Shown here piece after piece: positions 9,366 through 19,901 of a stretch of DNA of 58,929 bases; the stretch's first letter is position 1, and each line of letters starts with the position of its first letter. The DNA lies in contig CANPYW010000011.1 in assembly GCA_947588745.1 (NCBI GenBank), forward strand, positions 1 to 58,929, read 5' to 3'. This DNA is from Candidatus Gastranaerophilales bacterium (GTDB lineage: Bacteria > Cyanobacteriota > Vampirovibrionia > Gastranaerophilales > Gastranaerophilaceae). The notes below the pieces were generated by a model. That model ran no database searches. It was not told the DNA's origin and worked only from the letters and a program-made list of their open reading frames with translations. A program made the translations under genes and the position numbers.

Positions 9366-10571
9366 CTATTGAACGCTTGAAGCGATTTTATAACCTTTAT
9401 TTATTAATGCCTGCTTAATTTGTTCAAAATGAGCTGCATTTTTTGTTTCCATGGAAATTTTGAGAAAACAATCGTTAATGTCGGTATTCTCTCCGCCCTG
9501 ATTATGTCTTACACGAATTACATTAGCACCGTATTCGGCAATTATTGATGAAACATCTTTGAGTTGACCCGGTTTATCCAAAAGCTCTATAGTCAAATGG
9601 CATAATCTTCCCGCTTTCAATAAACCTCTGTTGATTACTCTTGAAAGAATATTAACATCAATATTTCCGCCCGAAACTATACAGGCTGTTTTTTTATTTT
9701 TAACGGGAACTTTTTCAAACATTGCGGCTGCAACGCTTAAAGCACCCGCACCCTCCGCTACAAGCTTTTGACGTTCCATCAACGATAATATTGCGGATGC
9801 AATTTCATCATCCGTAACCGTTACAATATCATCCACATATTTTTGACAAAATTCAAACGTTAAATCTCCGGGGCGTTTTACTGCCGTACCGTCTGCAAAT
9901 GTATGTACAACGGGAAGTTCTAATACTTTCTTATTCAAAAACGATTGGTACATACTGCCCGCACCTTGTGCTTGAACTCCGTATACTTTACACGACGGTT
10001 TTAAATGCTTAATGGTAAATGCAATACCCGATATTAATCCGCCGCCTCCTATCGGAACAATAACCGAATTCACATCCGGCAACTGCTGTATTAATTCAAG
10101 CCCGATTGTGCCTTGCCCCGCTATTACTTCTTCATCATCAAAAGGATGGATAAATGTTCCTCCCGTTTCTTTTTGAAACTCGCACGCTGCTTTGTATGCG
10201 TCATCATATACACCGTCAATAAGCTTAATATCTGCACCATATTTTCTTGTTGCTTCCACTTTCGAAATGGGAGCGGTAGCAGGAATGAATATTGAGGCTT
10301 TTATATTATTTTTTTGTGCGGATAAAGCAACACCTTGTGCGTGGTTACCTGCAGAACATGCGATAATTCCTTTGTCTTTTTGTTCTTTGCTTAATTTGGA
10401 AATTTTATAATAAGCTCCTCTAAGCTTAAACGATCCCGTTAATTGTAAATTTTCCGATTTCAAATATATTTCATTATCTTCAGATAAATTTTTTGATAAA
10501 ATCAAATCAGTTTTTCTTGCAACCTCGCTTAAAACTTTTGAAGCTTCATAAATTGTTTCTATATTAAGCAC
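9366..10571 (-). CDS. ilvA: Threonine ammonia-lyase (threonine dehydratase) with ACT domain
   Basis: A PLP enzyme converting threonine to 2-oxobutanoate and ammonia, the entry to isoleucine synthesis. Residues 1-320 form the fold-type II domain, with the PLP lysine in GSFKLRGAY (Lys49) and the phosphate-binding loop IGGGGLISG. Residues 325-401 form one ACT-like domain (CHLTIELLDKPGQLKDVSSI), a shape shared by TdcB/IlvA types of about 400 residues. The start is GTG at 10571, preceded by GAGGAG inside the end of bioF. It is last in the metG-prfB-GT9-permease-bioF operon, 6 bases after bioF. Biosynthetic versus catabolic role cannot be fixed by sequence alone; ilvD elsewhere in the window favours biosynthesis. 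Confidence 0.9.
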   Translation of the reverse strand: MLNIETIYEASKVLSEVARKTDLILSKNLSEDNEIYLKSENLQLTGSFKLRGAYYKISKLSKEQKDKGIIACSAGNHAQGVALSAQKNNIKASIFIPATAPISKVEATRKYGADIKLIDGVYDDAYKAACEFQKETGGTFIHPFDDEEVIAGQGTIGLELIQQLPDVNSVIVPIGGGGLISGIAFTIKHLKPSCKVYGVQAQGAGSMYQSFLNKKVLELPVVHTFADGTAVKRPGDLTFEFCQKYVDDIVTVTDDEIASAILSLMERQKLVAEGAGALSVAAAMFEKVPVKNKKTACIVSGGNIDVNILSRVINRGLLKAGRLCHLTIELLDKPGQLKDVSSIIAEYGANVIRVRHNQGGENTDINDCFLKISMETKNAAHFEQIKQALINKGYKIASSVQ

Positions 10572-10577
10572 TTTTTT

Positions 10578-11738
10578 CTACTCCTCATTATTCTTTGTAT
10601 AAAAATTTATTGAACTAATTAATTTTTTTAGCTCCGACTCTGTTATATCAGCCGTTAACGACAATCGTAATCTTGAAGTGTTAACGGGAACGGTAGGCGG
10701 ATTTATCGGCAGCACATAAAACCCCTCATGTTGTAAATATAATGCAATATTACGAGTTTTTTCAGCCTCTCCTGTTACAACAGGTATTATTTGTGATGAA
10801 CTTATTGTAGGATATAACTTGTGTGCGGTTTTATAAAGATTTGTAAGTTTTTCTCTTTTATATTTTAATAAATCAAATTTTTCTTCCGTCAAAAATTGTG
10901 ACCATAATACACTGACGGACGGTATCGCTGTTGAAAAAATAAAGCTTGAAGCCTTATTTATCAGATAATTAATTACAGCTTTTGTCGAAATGCAAACAGC
11001 ACCTTGTGAAGCAAGTGATTTTCCCAAAGTTATCGTAATTATATCTATATCGTCAAGAATATTCAATTGACTTGCGACTCCGCATAAATTATCGCCGAAT
11101 ACTCCGAATGCGTGTGCTTCATCCACCATCAGCATACAATTATATTTTTTCTTTAATTCCACAAGCTTTTTTAAATCGGCAATATTTCCGTCCATGGAAA
11201 ATACGGATTCGGATATAATTATGGCATTATCAAACTTGCTTCTGTTTTTAACGAGTAATTCTTCTAAATTGTCACAGTCACATGATTTATATCTGAAATG
11301 TTCGGCAGGAGATAATTTAAGTCCGGATACAATACTTGCGTGATTTAATTTATCGGAAAAAATACAATCGGATTTTGTAAACAACGAACTTACAACCCCC
11401 TGATTGCATTGATATCCCGTGTTAAACAATAATGCAGCTTCTTTGTTAAACATTTTAGCGATATTATTCTCGAATTTATTATATATAGCGGAACTTCCCG
11501 TTAAAAGTCTTGCAGAGGCAGATGAAAAAAGAAATTCGGGATGATTTTTATACTTATCAATAAATTCATACAGTAAATCTTTATCAGTACTGAGATTTAA
11601 GTAATCGTTTGAAGATAAATTAAGCATTTGCTTATCATCAACAATAATATACTTTGAAATTTTTTCCTTTATGTTTTTTATTGTTCTGTAATTTGAAACC
11701 GATTTTAAATTTTCCGCTTTATCGATAATATTTTGCAT
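10578..11738 (-). CDS. bioF: 8-amino-7-oxononanoate synthase (alpha-oxoamine synthase family)
   Basis: The 386-residue protein belongs to the PLP-dependent alpha-oxoamine synthases, which condense an amino acid with an acyl-CoA. BioF makes the biotin precursor from alanine and pimeloyl-ACP/CoA. Family hallmarks include LSSNDYLNLS near the N-terminus, GSSAIYNKFE, SDKLNHASI, VDEAHAFGVFG and TLGKSLASQGA with the PLP lysine. Glycine C-acetyltransferase (Kbl) is the main alternative and is hard to exclude, since the gene sits directly before threonine dehydratase and no other biotin gene is in the window. The ATG follows AGG by six bases and lies 7 bases after the permease gene. Confidence 0.78.
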   Translation of the reverse strand: MQNIIDKAENLKSVSNYRTIKNIKEKISKYIIVDDKQMLNLSSNDYLNLSTDKDLLYEFIDKYKNHPEFLFSSASARLLTGSSAIYNKFENNIAKMFNKEAALLFNTGYQCNQGVVSSLFTKSDCIFSDKLNHASIVSGLKLSPAEHFRYKSCDCDNLEELLVKNRSKFDNAIIISESVFSMDGNIADLKKLVELKKKYNCMLMVDEAHAFGVFGDNLCGVASQLNILDDIDIITITLGKSLASQGAVCISTKAVINYLINKASSFIFSTAIPSVSVLWSQFLTEEKFDLLKYKREKLTNLYKTAHKLYPTISSSQIIPVVTGEAEKTRNIALYLQHEGFYVLPINPPTVPVNTSRLRLSLTADITESELKKLISSINFYTKNNEE

Positions 11739-11745
11739 AAAAAAC

Positions 11746-12771
11746 CTATTTTATACTTTTAACATACAATTCTTCTATCAAAACAACAATTGTAGCCGCT
11801 ATTGCGGGTGCAAAAATCACCCCTATTACACCCAAATATTTTGCAGTTATTAATAAAAACAAATATATTATGAGCGGATGTAAATTCAACATTTTTCCGA
11901 ATATATACGGCCTTACAAAATTATTCTCGGTTAATTGTGCAATCGCAAAGATAATAACAGTTAGAATTATAGCCGTTACGCCGGATTTATATGCTGCTAC
12001 AAGACATATCATAAGAGCTATGAACGGCCCTATAACCGGTACAATATCGCATATTGCAGTAATAAAACCCAATAATACTGCATACTCGGCTTTTATTATT
12101 AAAAGACCAATCATCATAATTATTCCGACGCTTGCCATTGTAACAATTTGAGCTATTACATATCCGCCTATTTTATCGGAAATAGAATCCATTATTGAAC
12201 CTGCTCTTTTTTGCATATTAGACGGAAATAAGCTTAAATAAGTATCTCTCACCTGAGCTTTATCCGCCATAAAATAAAAAGTGATGATTAAAGCTATAAT
12301 TGAATAAACAAGAGCCGAGCCGATATTTTTGCCGATGATAATAGACCCGCTTAAAAATCCACCCGTAAAACCTGTTGCAGCAGATACCAAACCGCCAAAA
12401 TCAACATCGGATAAATTTAATTTTATAATGTATTTATTTGTTTGAATAAAACTGACAATGCTGTCTATATATGAGGGGAATGCATCTGCAAATGCTTTAA
12501 TTTCGTTAGTACTCATATAAATAAGCGGAATTATAAAAGCACAAACCAAAATTATAAATGAAAACAAAACTAATGCTGCCGCAATAGAACGCTTAAATTT
12601 TTTTTCTAATTTATCAACAAGAGGATTAAACGAACACGCAATTACGTATGAAGCAAAGAATAATATTGCTATATCTTGAATTTTGCTTATGAAAATAACA
12701 AAAAGCACTGCTATAATTAAAAAAATTATATTTTTTATTGTTACATATTTAGGAAAAATACTGTTAAACAT
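11746..12771 (-). CDS. AI-2E/PerM-family membrane permease
   Basis: The 341-residue polytopic membrane protein is typical of the AI-2E exporter-like family (PerM/YdiK type). Hydrophobic segments lie near residues 13-48 and 60-85, then a cluster of segments from about 150 to the end with VLGFITAICDIVPVIGPFIA and the C-terminal YLGVIGVIFAPAIAA. The family includes proposed autoinducer-2 exporters and Na+/H+ antiporters, so the substrate is not predicted. The start ATG overlaps the stop of the upstream glycosyltransferase gene by one base (TAATG), indicating translational coupling. Confidence 0.88.
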   Translation of the reverse strand: MFNSIFPKYVTIKNIIFLIIAVLFVIFISKIQDIAILFFASYVIACSFNPLVDKLEKKFKRSIAAALVLFSFIILVCAFIIPLIYMSTNEIKAFADAFPSYIDSIVSFIQTNKYIIKLNLSDVDFGGLVSAATGFTGGFLSGSIIIGKNIGSALVYSIIALIITFYFMADKAQVRDTYLSLFPSNMQKRAGSIMDSISDKIGGYVIAQIVTMASVGIIMMIGLLIIKAEYAVLLGFITAICDIVPVIGPFIALMICLVAAYKSGVTAIILTVIIFAIAQLTENNFVRPYIFGKMLNLHPLIIYLFLLITAKYLGVIGVIFAPAIAATIVVLIEELYVKSIK

Positions 12772-13769
12772 TACATTACCTCTTTTTTATCCGATAACGA
12801 ATTAAATTTATTCATAATGGTATCTATATCAGTATAATTCGAACTTTCATTCACATAAAGTGCATTATTGGATAAATTTTTCGGCCCCCACTTTTTATAT
12901 ACATTGGAATAAAATAAAGCCAATGTCGGTACATTCCTAGCAATCGCCAAATGCATACAGGAGGTGTCAATACTTATAAACTTTTTACATTTATCAATCA
13001 GTGCAGCCGTTTGAGGAAATGTTGTTTTACCCGCAAAATCATAATATATTATCGTATTATCTTTTTTTAATTCGTCGGTCAACGGAATAATATCCTTTCC
13101 TCCAACTATTACGACTTTATACTCATTTTGCTTATTAAGTTCTTTTATTAAATTTACAAGGTCACCATATTCCATGGATTTAGCTTTTTTATGACAGGCG
13201 GGGCAAATACCTATGAATTTTTGATTGTATAAACCCGAATTTTTAAGTAAATCTGTTACTGCATTATTATCCTCATCAGAATAACAGAAAGAAGTTCCGA
13301 TATTTTCTTTATAAAGATTTAAAGGCTTAAAACATCTTGCGTAATGCTCGATGACGGGTATTTCCATTTTCTTTTCTTCATCCAAATACGGCACAACATC
13401 CGTTAAAAAAAGCTCTCTTAGTTCTCCGCCTCTGCCTATTCTGTATTTTGCACCTGTAAAATAAGCTAAATACGCACTTCTTAATGAATTATCCAATACG
13501 ACGATAATATCAAATTTTTTTCTGAGTGTAAGTGCGAATTTTATTGTATTAAAAACTGATTTTCTTACGGATTTATCGGCGGTATAAATATTATCAATAC
13601 CTTTTATTCCTTTTGCTGCGGGAACGGAACTGTTTAAAGTAATCATAGAAATACTTACATCAGGTCTTGATTCTTTTATGCAATTAATAATCCCTGAAGT
13701 ATTAATTACATCGCCCAAATACCCCAATAGTAATATTCCGATTTTTGATTTTTCTTTTATTTCTACCAT
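12771..13769 (-). CDS. GT9 heptosyltransferase-type glycosyltransferase
   Basis: The 332-residue protein has the GT9 (ADP-heptose:LPS heptosyltransferase) layout: an N-terminal ILLLGYLGDVINTSGII loop, a central VVIVGGKDIIPL strand, and the C-terminal donor-binding segment ISIDTSCMHLAIARNVPTLALF ahead of YKKWGP. Such enzymes add heptose or a related sugar to the lipopolysaccharide core at the inner face of the cytoplasmic membrane. This supports a Gram-negative envelope. It lies 13 bases after prfB and overlaps the permease gene by one base. The actual sugar donor is unknown. Confidence 0.85.
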   Translation of the reverse strand: MVEIKEKSKIGILLLGYLGDVINTSGIINCIKESRPDVSISMITLNSSVPAAKGIKGIDNIYTADKSVRKSVFNTIKFALTLRKKFDIIVVLDNSLRSAYLAYFTGAKYRIGRGGELRELFLTDVVPYLDEEKKMEIPVIEHYARCFKPLNLYKENIGTSFCYSDEDNNAVTDLLKNSGLYNQKFIGICPACHKKAKSMEYGDLVNLIKELNKQNEYKVVIVGGKDIIPLTDELKKDNTIIYYDFAGKTTFPQTAALIDKCKKFISIDTSCMHLAIARNVPTLALFYSNVYKKWGPKNLSNNALYVNESSNYTDIDTIMNKFNSLSDKKEVM

Positions 13770-13782
13770 GTTTATTCCAAAA

Positions 13783-14892
13783 TTATTCTATAACAATATT
13801 TTGTTTTAGAAAAGCCTCTATAAATCCGTCAATATTTCCATCCATAACCGCATCAACATTACCCGCTTCAAAGTTAGTCCTGTGGTCTTTTACCATTTTA
13901 TAAGGATGAAAAACATAAGAACGAATTTGAGAACCGAAATTTATATCAAAATTTTGTCCTTTCAGTTTTAACAGTTTTTCTTCGTGTTCGGCTTGTTTAA
14001 TTGCGAGGAGTTTAGATGCCAAAATTTGCATTGCGGTTTCTTTGTTTTGAAGTTGAGAACGCTGTTGTTGGCATCTTACAACAATCCCCGTCGGTTTATG
14101 TAATATTCTGACCGCAGTTTCAACCTTATTCACATTCTGTCCTCCCGCACCTCCGGAACGCATTGTATCAACAACAATATCTTCCTGCGGAATTACTATT
14201 TTTTTACTGAAATCTTCTATAACGGGGCTGACTTCAAGACTTGCAAAACTTGTCTGACGTTTACCGTTTGCATTAAACGGGGATATGCGAACCAAACGAT
14301 GAACTCCTCTTTCGGCTTTTGCAAGCCCGAAAGCGTATTTACCCGATACTTTTATCGTTGCGGATTTTATTCCCGCTTCTTCACCGTCAGAGCGTTCTAT
14401 TAATTCAATTTTCCAATGTTTTGATTCTGCCCATCTCATATACATTCTTAAAAGCATTTGAGCCCAATCCTGAGCATCCGTACCGCCGGCCCCCGCATTA
14501 ACCGTTATTATTGCATCCGATTTATCATATTCACCGCTTAAAGTCGATTCGATTTCCCATATTTCAAGCCCGGATTTTAAGGTTTTAATACGTTTATCGA
14601 CCTCCGAAAGAATTGAGTCATCTTTAGTTTCGTCATATAATTCAAACAGAGTTTCTATATCGCTTACAAGAATTTCCCATTCTTTTATTTTATACAAATT
14701 GTCCTTATCCTCTTTCAGTTCCTGTGAAATTTTTGAGGATAATTCGGGGTTTGACCATACATCACTCTGTTGTAATTTTAATTCGTTATCTTGTATTGAT
14801 TTTGTAAGCGAGTCGACATTAAAAACTTTTAATGCCTTATCAAACATTAATTTTACCTGATTATAAGATTGTTTTTCTTCATCATATAACAA
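13783..14892 (-). CDS. prfB: Peptide chain release factor 2
   Basis: RF2 ends translation at UGA and UAA. The 369-residue frame contains the stop-codon-recognition tripeptide SPF ([15 protein letters not shown]) and the peptidyl-tRNA hydrolysis motif [10 protein letters not shown]. The usual RF2 N-terminus contains a programmed frameshift at an in-frame UGA. Here the frame is continuous through the equivalent region ([13 protein letters not shown] leading to QQSDVWSNP), so no recoding is needed. The longest frame starts at TTG (14892), 4 bases after metG; an ATG 15 codons downstream (14847), preceded by CAGG, is an alternative start giving 354 residues. Confidence 0.93.
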   Translation of the reverse strand: MLYDEEKQSYNQVKLMFDKALKVFNVDSLTKSIQDNELKLQQSDVWSNPELSSKISQELKEDKDNLYKIKEWEILVSDIETLFELYDETKDDSILSEVDKRIKTLKSGLEIWEIESTLSGEYDKSDAIITVNAGAGGTDAQDWAQMLLRMYMRWAESKHWKIELIERSDGEEAGIKSATIKVSGKYAFGLAKAERGVHRLVRISPFNANGKRQTSFASLEVSPVIEDFSKKIVIPQEDIVVDTMRSGGAGGQNVNKVETAVRILHKPTGIVVRCQQQRSQLQNKETAMQILASKLLAIKQAEHEEKLLKLKGQNFDINFGSQIRSYVFHPYKMVKDHRTNFEAGNVDAVMDGNIDGFIEAFLKQNIVIE

Positions 14893-14896
14893 CTTA

Positions 14897-16465
14897 TTAA
14901 CCCTTTTTTTTGTCTAAAGCCAATTCCGAATCCAACCTGACGAAAACTGGCTTTATATTTTCTTTTTTAATTAACATACCTTGTGAAATCCCGCCCCATT
15001 TTAGCGTATTATATTTAAAATCGGGCTTTATGTTTAATTGAGATAATATATCTCCCGCAATATTTGGGCAGAAAGGATAGAGCATAACCGCAATATAACG
15101 CATTGCTTCAAGAACCGTATATAATACTTTTGCACATTCAAGCATTTTATTTTCTTTTGCCAATGACCACGGGGCGGTATCGGTAACATATTTATTTACC
15201 GTATCGGCAAATGAAACAACAGCATTTGCGGCTTCACCTATTTCAAACTTATTAAAGCAATCTATAACGGTTTTTGAAGTATTATTTGCCAAAACCGCAA
15301 TATTGCTATCGGGGGTGGTAATGAATTCAGGTTTAATTTCACCGTTAAAATATTTAACAAGCATATTTAACGTACGATTCAATAAATTTCCTATGTTATT
15401 GGCAAGGTCTGCATTAACTTTTTCTTTAAAACTTTCATCCGAATAGTTGCCGTCTTTTCCGATTAATGCGGCCGATGCCATATAATATCTGAAAGCATCG
15501 GGTTTTTCAAGATGAAATTCATCCAATATATCTTTGGGAGCAATAACATTACCTAACGATTTACTCATTTTTGAGCGGTCTATGGTAATCCAGCCATGGG
15601 CAAATATGGTTTTCGGAAGTTCCAACCCTAATGACATTAATATTGCTATCCAGTATATTGAGTGAAATTTAATGATATCTTTACCTATAACGTGAACATC
15701 ACAGGGCCAAAGCGTTTTAAATTTATCCGATGGATTTTCTGTATCATAGCCTATTGCCGTAATATAATTGGATAATGCATCTATCCATACATAAATGGTT
15801 TGTGACGGGTCATCGGGTACTTCAATACCCCATTCAACGGATTCTCTTGTTCTTGATACAGAAATATCCTCTATATTTTCAAGCTGATTTAAGATTTCAT
15901 TTACTCTGATTGATGGAACTATGAAATCGGGGTGTGATTTTATATAGTCTGCAATTTTATCTTTATATTTTGTTAAGCGGAAGAAATAATTTTCTTCCGT
16001 AACTTCCTCGGGCTTTTTTTGATGGTCGGGGCAAAGACCGTCCGGTGTCAAATCTTTTGGATTTAAAAAGGATTCACAGCCGCTGCAATAAAGCCCTGTA
16101 TATGAATGTTTATATATATCGCCGTTTAGAAGCAATTTTTTAAAAATTTGTTTAACTACTTTTTTATGTTGCTCATCGGTTGTTCTTATGATTTTGTCAT
16201 AAGAAATTTCAAGTGTTTTCCAAGCTTTTTCAAATTGAGAAAAGTTTTCATCGCAGAGTTGTTTTGGTGTTATTCCTCTTTTAGCGGCGGTTTTTTGAAT
16301 TTTTATGCCATGTTCATCCGTACCCGTAAGCATATAGGCATTATCGGTCAATTGTCTTTTGTGTCTGATAATAATATCGGCAAGGATTTTTTCATACGCA
16401 TGACCGATATGCGGAACACCGTTAACATAATCTATTGCCGTAGTTAAATAGTACTTATCTTGCAT
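14897..16465 (-). CDS. metG: Methionyl-tRNA synthetase
   Basis: This enzyme charges tRNA-Met. The 522-residue class I synthetase has the HIGH signature ([11 protein letters not shown]), a zinc-binding insertion (YCSGCESF and LCPDHQ) and the KMSKS loop ([10 protein letters not shown]). It lacks the C-terminal EMAP/Trbp tRNA-binding domain of longer MetG forms. It leads a tight minus-strand operon with prfB and four further genes and is divergent from rph. The ATG lies 91 bases from the rph start, so both promoters share that interval. Confidence 0.96.
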   Translation of the reverse strand: MQDKYYLTTAIDYVNGVPHIGHAYEKILADIIIRHKRQLTDNAYMLTGTDEHGIKIQKTAAKRGITPKQLCDENFSQFEKAWKTLEISYDKIIRTTDEQHKKVVKQIFKKLLLNGDIYKHSYTGLYCSGCESFLNPKDLTPDGLCPDHQKKPEEVTEENYFFRLTKYKDKIADYIKSHPDFIVPSIRVNEILNQLENIEDISVSRTRESVEWGIEVPDDPSQTIYVWIDALSNYITAIGYDTENPSDKFKTLWPCDVHVIGKDIIKFHSIYWIAILMSLGLELPKTIFAHGWITIDRSKMSKSLGNVIAPKDILDEFHLEKPDAFRYYMASAALIGKDGNYSDESFKEKVNADLANNIGNLLNRTLNMLVKYFNGEIKPEFITTPDSNIAVLANNTSKTVIDCFNKFEIGEAANAVVSFADTVNKYVTDTAPWSLAKENKMLECAKVLYTVLEAMRYIAVMLYPFCPNIAGDILSQLNIKPDFKYNTLKWGGISQGMLIKKENIKPVFVRLDSELALDKKKG

Positions 16466-16556
16466 AATAACACCTTCAAACTTATAAAACGAACTATAAT
16501 TTAAAAATATGATAGAATAATTCTAACACAAATGTATTTAATAAAAAGGGGCAACT

Positions 16557-17258
16557 ATGAGCGAACGTTTAAGCGGCAGAAAAAATAACGAATTAAGAAA
16601 AATTACTCTTACTAAAAATTATACAAAACATGCTTTAGGGTCAGTTTTAATAGAGTTTGGAGATACAAAAGTTATTGTAACCGCCTCCGTTGAAGAAGGT
16701 AAACCGAAATGGATGGATAAATCCGATACAAGAGGTTGGATAACCGCCGAATATTCACTTTTGCCCTCCGCAACTCACACGAGATGCCAGCGTGAAAGAA
16801 CAAAAATATCCGGTAGAACTCAAGAAATACAAAGATTAATAGGCAGAAGCCTCCGTTCTTGCGTTGATTTGGAAAAGCTTGGCGAAAGAACCGTAACCAT
16901 AGATGCGGATGTGATACAAGCTGACGGCGGTACAAGATGTGCATCCGTTTGCGGAGGTTTTGTTGCAATGAATATTGCTTTTAATAAGCTCGTTGATGAG
17001 GGGATACTTGAAGAAAATCCGATTATAGAACCGATTGCAGCCGTTTCGGTAGGCTTAATCGACGGAGAAATAAAGCTGGATTTGGATTATAGCGAGGATT
17101 CTCACGCACAGGTTGACAGTAATATCGTTATGACAAAGTCATCAAAAATCGTTGAATTTCAAACAACTGCAGAGGGAAGTCCGTTTGATAAAGCTCAATT
17201 GGATGAAATATACAATCTTGCAAGTAATGCCATACAAAAAATTATTGATTTATATTAA
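16557..17258 (+). CDS. rph: Ribonuclease PH
   Basis: A phosphorolytic 3'-5' exoribonuclease that trims tRNA 3' ends. The 233 residues are near family length (about 240). Diagnostic segments are MSERLSGRKNNELR, GWITAEYSLLPSATHTR, the Arg-rich SGRTQEIQRLIGRSLR, and DADVIQADGGTRCASV with the metal/phosphate-site aspartates. The ATG is preceded by AAAAAGGGG. The start region is divergent from metG, and 71 bases separate it from the histidine fusion gene. Confidence 0.95.
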   Translation: MSERLSGRKNNELRKITLTKNYTKHALGSVLIEFGDTKVIVTASVEEGKPKWMDKSDTRGWITAEYSLLPSATHTRCQRERTKISGRTQEIQRLIGRSLRSCVDLEKLGERTVTIDADVIQADGGTRCASVCGGFVAMNIAFNKLVDEGILEENPIIEPIAAVSVGLIDGEIKLDLDYSEDSHAQVDSNIVMTKSSKIVEFQTTAEGSPFDKAQLDEIYNLASNAIQKIIDLY

Positions 17259-17329
17259 CAATTTTCTCCCGAGATTTTTAAAATAACTTTGTTTTAATTA
17301 TAATTTCCCTTGTAAGGAAAGGAGAAATT

Positions 17330-18556
17330 ATGATAATTCCGAGTATAGACTTAATGGGCGGAAAAGCGGTTCAGTTACGTCAAGGCAAAGATAAAGTGCT
17401 TGAAAAAGACAATGTGCTTGAACTTGCAAAATACTATTCACGCTTTGGAGAAATAAGCGTTATTGATTTGGATGCAGCCATGAATAAAGGCGAAAACGAA
17501 CATCTGATTAAAGAAATTTGTAAAATTGCCCATTGCAGAGTCGGAGGCGGAATTAGAGATAAAGAAAAAGCAAAAAGAATTTTGGCTAACGGTGCAAAAC
17601 AAATTATAATCGGTACCGCTGCAAATGAAGATTTTTTATCAAAACTTCCTCACGATAAAGTGCTTGTGGCACTTGATTCAAAAAAAGGTAAAGTTACAAC
17701 CGAGGGTTGGACAAAAGAAACAGAATTAACCCCAAAGGATTATATTAAAAGATTTGATGATTTATGTGCGGGCTATTTGTATACCATTGTCGATAAAGAG
17801 GGAATGATGCAAGGTACGGACATTAATGCAATAAAAGAAATTCGTGCCTTAACCGACAAAAAACTAATAGCGGCTGGTGGAATATCCTCTGTTAAAGAAA
17901 TACAAACACTTATAAAAATGAATGTTTCCGTTCAACTGGGGATGTGTATTTATACCGGTGCAGTTAAATTGGAGGATGCATTTACTGCCGTTTTGGATTT
18001 TGAAAAGCAAAACGGACTAATCCCGACGATAGTTCAGGATATTGAAACAAAACAGGTATTAATGCTTGCTTATTCAAACAAAGAATCTTTAAGAAAATCT
18101 TTATCCGATGGGTTGGCAACTTATTACAGTCGTTCAAGACGGGAACTTTGGACAAAAGGCTTAACTTCAGGCAATACGCAGGAATTAATCAGTGCGAAAT
18201 TTGATTGTGATGAAGATGCACTTTTATTCAAAGTTAAACAAAAAGGTAATGCTTGTCATACCGGAAGATATTCCTGTTTTGAGGACAGAGAATTTTGTAT
18301 AAACGAGCTTTATAACTTACTTTTGGACAGAAAAAAGAACCTTCCCGAAAATTCGTATACAACAAAACTCTTTAAAAATGAATTTTATCTTCAAAGAAAA
18401 ATTATGGAAGAAGCATTTGAATCCGTAAATTTTGAAAAAGGCGACGGGCTTGAATGGGAAGCAAGCGATTTAGCCTATCACATGCTTACTTTTATGGCAA
18501 TGCATAATGTTACCCCGCAGGATATCATAAATAATCTTGCTTCAAGAACAAAATAG
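17330..18556 (+). CDS. HisA-HisI-HisE triple fusion (histidine biosynthesis)
   Basis: One 408-residue protein carries three histidine-pathway activities. Residues 1-228 are HisA, the ProFAR isomerase beta/alpha barrel, with IPSIDLMGGKAVQL, RVGGGIRD, ALDSKKGKVTTEGW and IAAGGISS. Residues 229-325 are HisI, phosphoribosyl-AMP cyclohydrolase, with LMLAYSNKESL, YYSRSRRELWTKG and the zinc cysteines 293 (FDCDEDAL), 309 (NACHTGR) and 316 (SCF). Residues 335-408 are HisE, phosphoribosyl-ATP pyrophosphatase, with NSYTTKLF, EEAFES and ASDLAYHML. HisIE fusions are common; HisA joined in front is not. The three domains cover steps 2-4 of the pathway, which are consecutive. AAGGAG precedes the ATG; hisD follows. 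Confidence 0.93.
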   Translation: MIIPSIDLMGGKAVQLRQGKDKVLEKDNVLELAKYYSRFGEISVIDLDAAMNKGENEHLIKEICKIAHCRVGGGIRDKEKAKRILANGAKQIIIGTAANEDFLSKLPHDKVLVALDSKKGKVTTEGWTKETELTPKDYIKRFDDLCAGYLYTIVDKEGMMQGTDINAIKEIRALTDKKLIAAGGISSVKEIQTLIKMNVSVQLGMCIYTGAVKLEDAFTAVLDFEKQNGLIPTIVQDIETKQVLMLAYSNKESLRKSLSDGLATYYSRSRRELWTKGLTSGNTQELISAKFDCDEDALLFKVKQKGNACHTGRYSCFEDREFCINELYNLLLDRKKNLPENSYTTKLFKNEFYLQRKIMEEAFESVNFEKGDGLEWEASDLAYHMLTFMAMHNVTPQDIINNLASRTK

Positions 18557-18578
18557 CAAATTAAATCCGGAGGTAAAA

Positions 18579-19829
18579 ATGTTAATATATGACTATAAAA
18601 ATACAGATAAAAGTTTTTTTGCAAAAATTGAGTTTGAATATATAAATTCCGTTAACGAAATTATAAATTCCGTAAAAACCGGCGGAGATAATGCGGTAAG
18701 AGAATATACAAAAAAATTCGGCGACGGAGATATAAATTCTTTCAAATTAAGTGATGATGAAATTTCCGAAGCAATAAATAAAATTGATAAAGATACAATT
18801 AATTCAATACAATATGCCATTAAAAATGTATCCGAATTTGCGAAAGCACAGCTTGCCTCGATAAAAGAGTCGGAAGTTAATATTTCGGGAAATATTTTGG
18901 GACATAAAATTATTCCGATTGAGTCTGTCGGTTGTTATATTCCGGGCGGGAACTACCCTTTACCGAGTACCGCCGTTATGACGATTGTTCCCGCTAAAAT
19001 TGCCGGTGTAAAACGAATTGTTGCGGTATCACCCAAAATAAAACCTGTTACCGTTGCGGCTGCACACCTTTCGGGTGCGGATGAAATATATAAAATCGGC
19101 GGTGTGCAAGCAATTGCTGCACTGGCATACGGTACCGAGTCAATAAAAAAAGTAAATAAAATAACAGGCCCCGGCAATAAGTATGTTACGGCAGCCAAAA
19201 AGCACGTATATGGCGAATGCGGTATAGACTTTTTGGCAGGCCCTTCCGAAGTTCTTATAATAGCAGATGAAACGGCTAACCCCAAATTTGTTGCCGCAGA
19301 TATGCTTGCTCAGTGCGAACACGATAAAGATGCAAGAGCGTTTTTAATTTCAACCTCAAAAGATTTTGTTTTAAAGGTTAAAAATCATGCCGAAAGTTTT
19401 CTTGAAACACTTCAAACAAAAGATATTGCAAAGGTTTCTTTTGAAAAATCAATTGCAATAGTCGTTGATAATATTAACAGGGCTGTTCAAATATCAAATC
19501 AAAAAGCACCGGAGCATCTTGAATTATGCTTCAAAAATTCAAAAGATTTTATAAATGAATTTACGAATTACGGTTCTTTATTTATCGGAAATTACAGTGC
19601 CGAGGTTTTTGGCGATTATGTTTCAGGCACTAATCATACACTTCCTACCAATCAGGTTGCAAAGTATTCAGGCGGGCTTAGTGTATTTGACTACTTAAAA
19701 ATACAAACTTATCAAATTATTTCCGAAACAGCATTAAATAAAACGGCTGAATATGCTTCAAAACTTGCGAAAGAAGAAGGTCTTTATGCTCATAAGCTTG
19801 CTGCGGATATAAGGAATAATAAAGAATAA
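18579..19829 (+). CDS. hisD: Histidinol dehydrogenase
   Basis: This enzyme oxidises histidinol to histidine in two NAD-dependent steps and binds zinc. The 416-residue product shows [59 protein letters not shown] and SGTNHTLPT, all HisD signatures. I start at the ATG at 18579 because GGAGG (18569-18573) sits just upstream and the family's N-terminus fits; the longer frame overlaps the previous gene. It is in an operon with the HisA-I-E gene, 22 bases behind it, and ends at a strong bidirectional terminator. Confidence 0.95.
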   Translation: MLIYDYKNTDKSFFAKIEFEYINSVNEIINSVKTGGDNAVREYTKKFGDGDINSFKLSDDEISEAINKIDKDTINSIQYAIKNVSEFAKAQLASIKESEVNISGNILGHKIIPIESVGCYIPGGNYPLPSTAVMTIVPAKIAGVKRIVAVSPKIKPVTVAAAHLSGADEIYKIGGVQAIAALAYGTESIKKVNKITGPGNKYVTAAKKHVYGECGIDFLAGPSEVLIIADETANPKFVAADMLAQCEHDKDARAFLISTSKDFVLKVKNHAESFLETLQTKDIAKVSFEKSIAIVVDNINRAVQISNQKAPEHLELCFKNSKDFINEFTNYGSLFIGNYSAEVFGDYVSGTNHTLPTNQVAKYSGGLSVFDYLKIQTYQIISETALNKTAEYASKLAKEEGLYAHKLAADIRNNKE

Positions 19830-19862
19830 TTTGAAATAAATAATATGCGTGATTAAATACGA

Positions 19863-19887
19863 AAAGCCGCCTTAATAAGGCGGCTTT
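19863..19887. terminator. Bidirectional GC-rich terminator after hisD
   Basis: An 11-bp stem (863-873 paired with 877-887 of the 19 kb block) of the form AAAGCCGCCTT/AAGGCGGCTTT, flanked by A and T runs, serves hisD on the plus strand and the small minus-strand gene that faces it. Confidence 0.88.
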
Positions 19888-19901
19888 AAATCTTTTTGCG
19901 G

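Noticed and set aside
14780-14892. Programmed frameshift site (CUU UGA) in prfB
   Set aside because: No TGA or slippery CTT at the expected place; the frame is open throughout.
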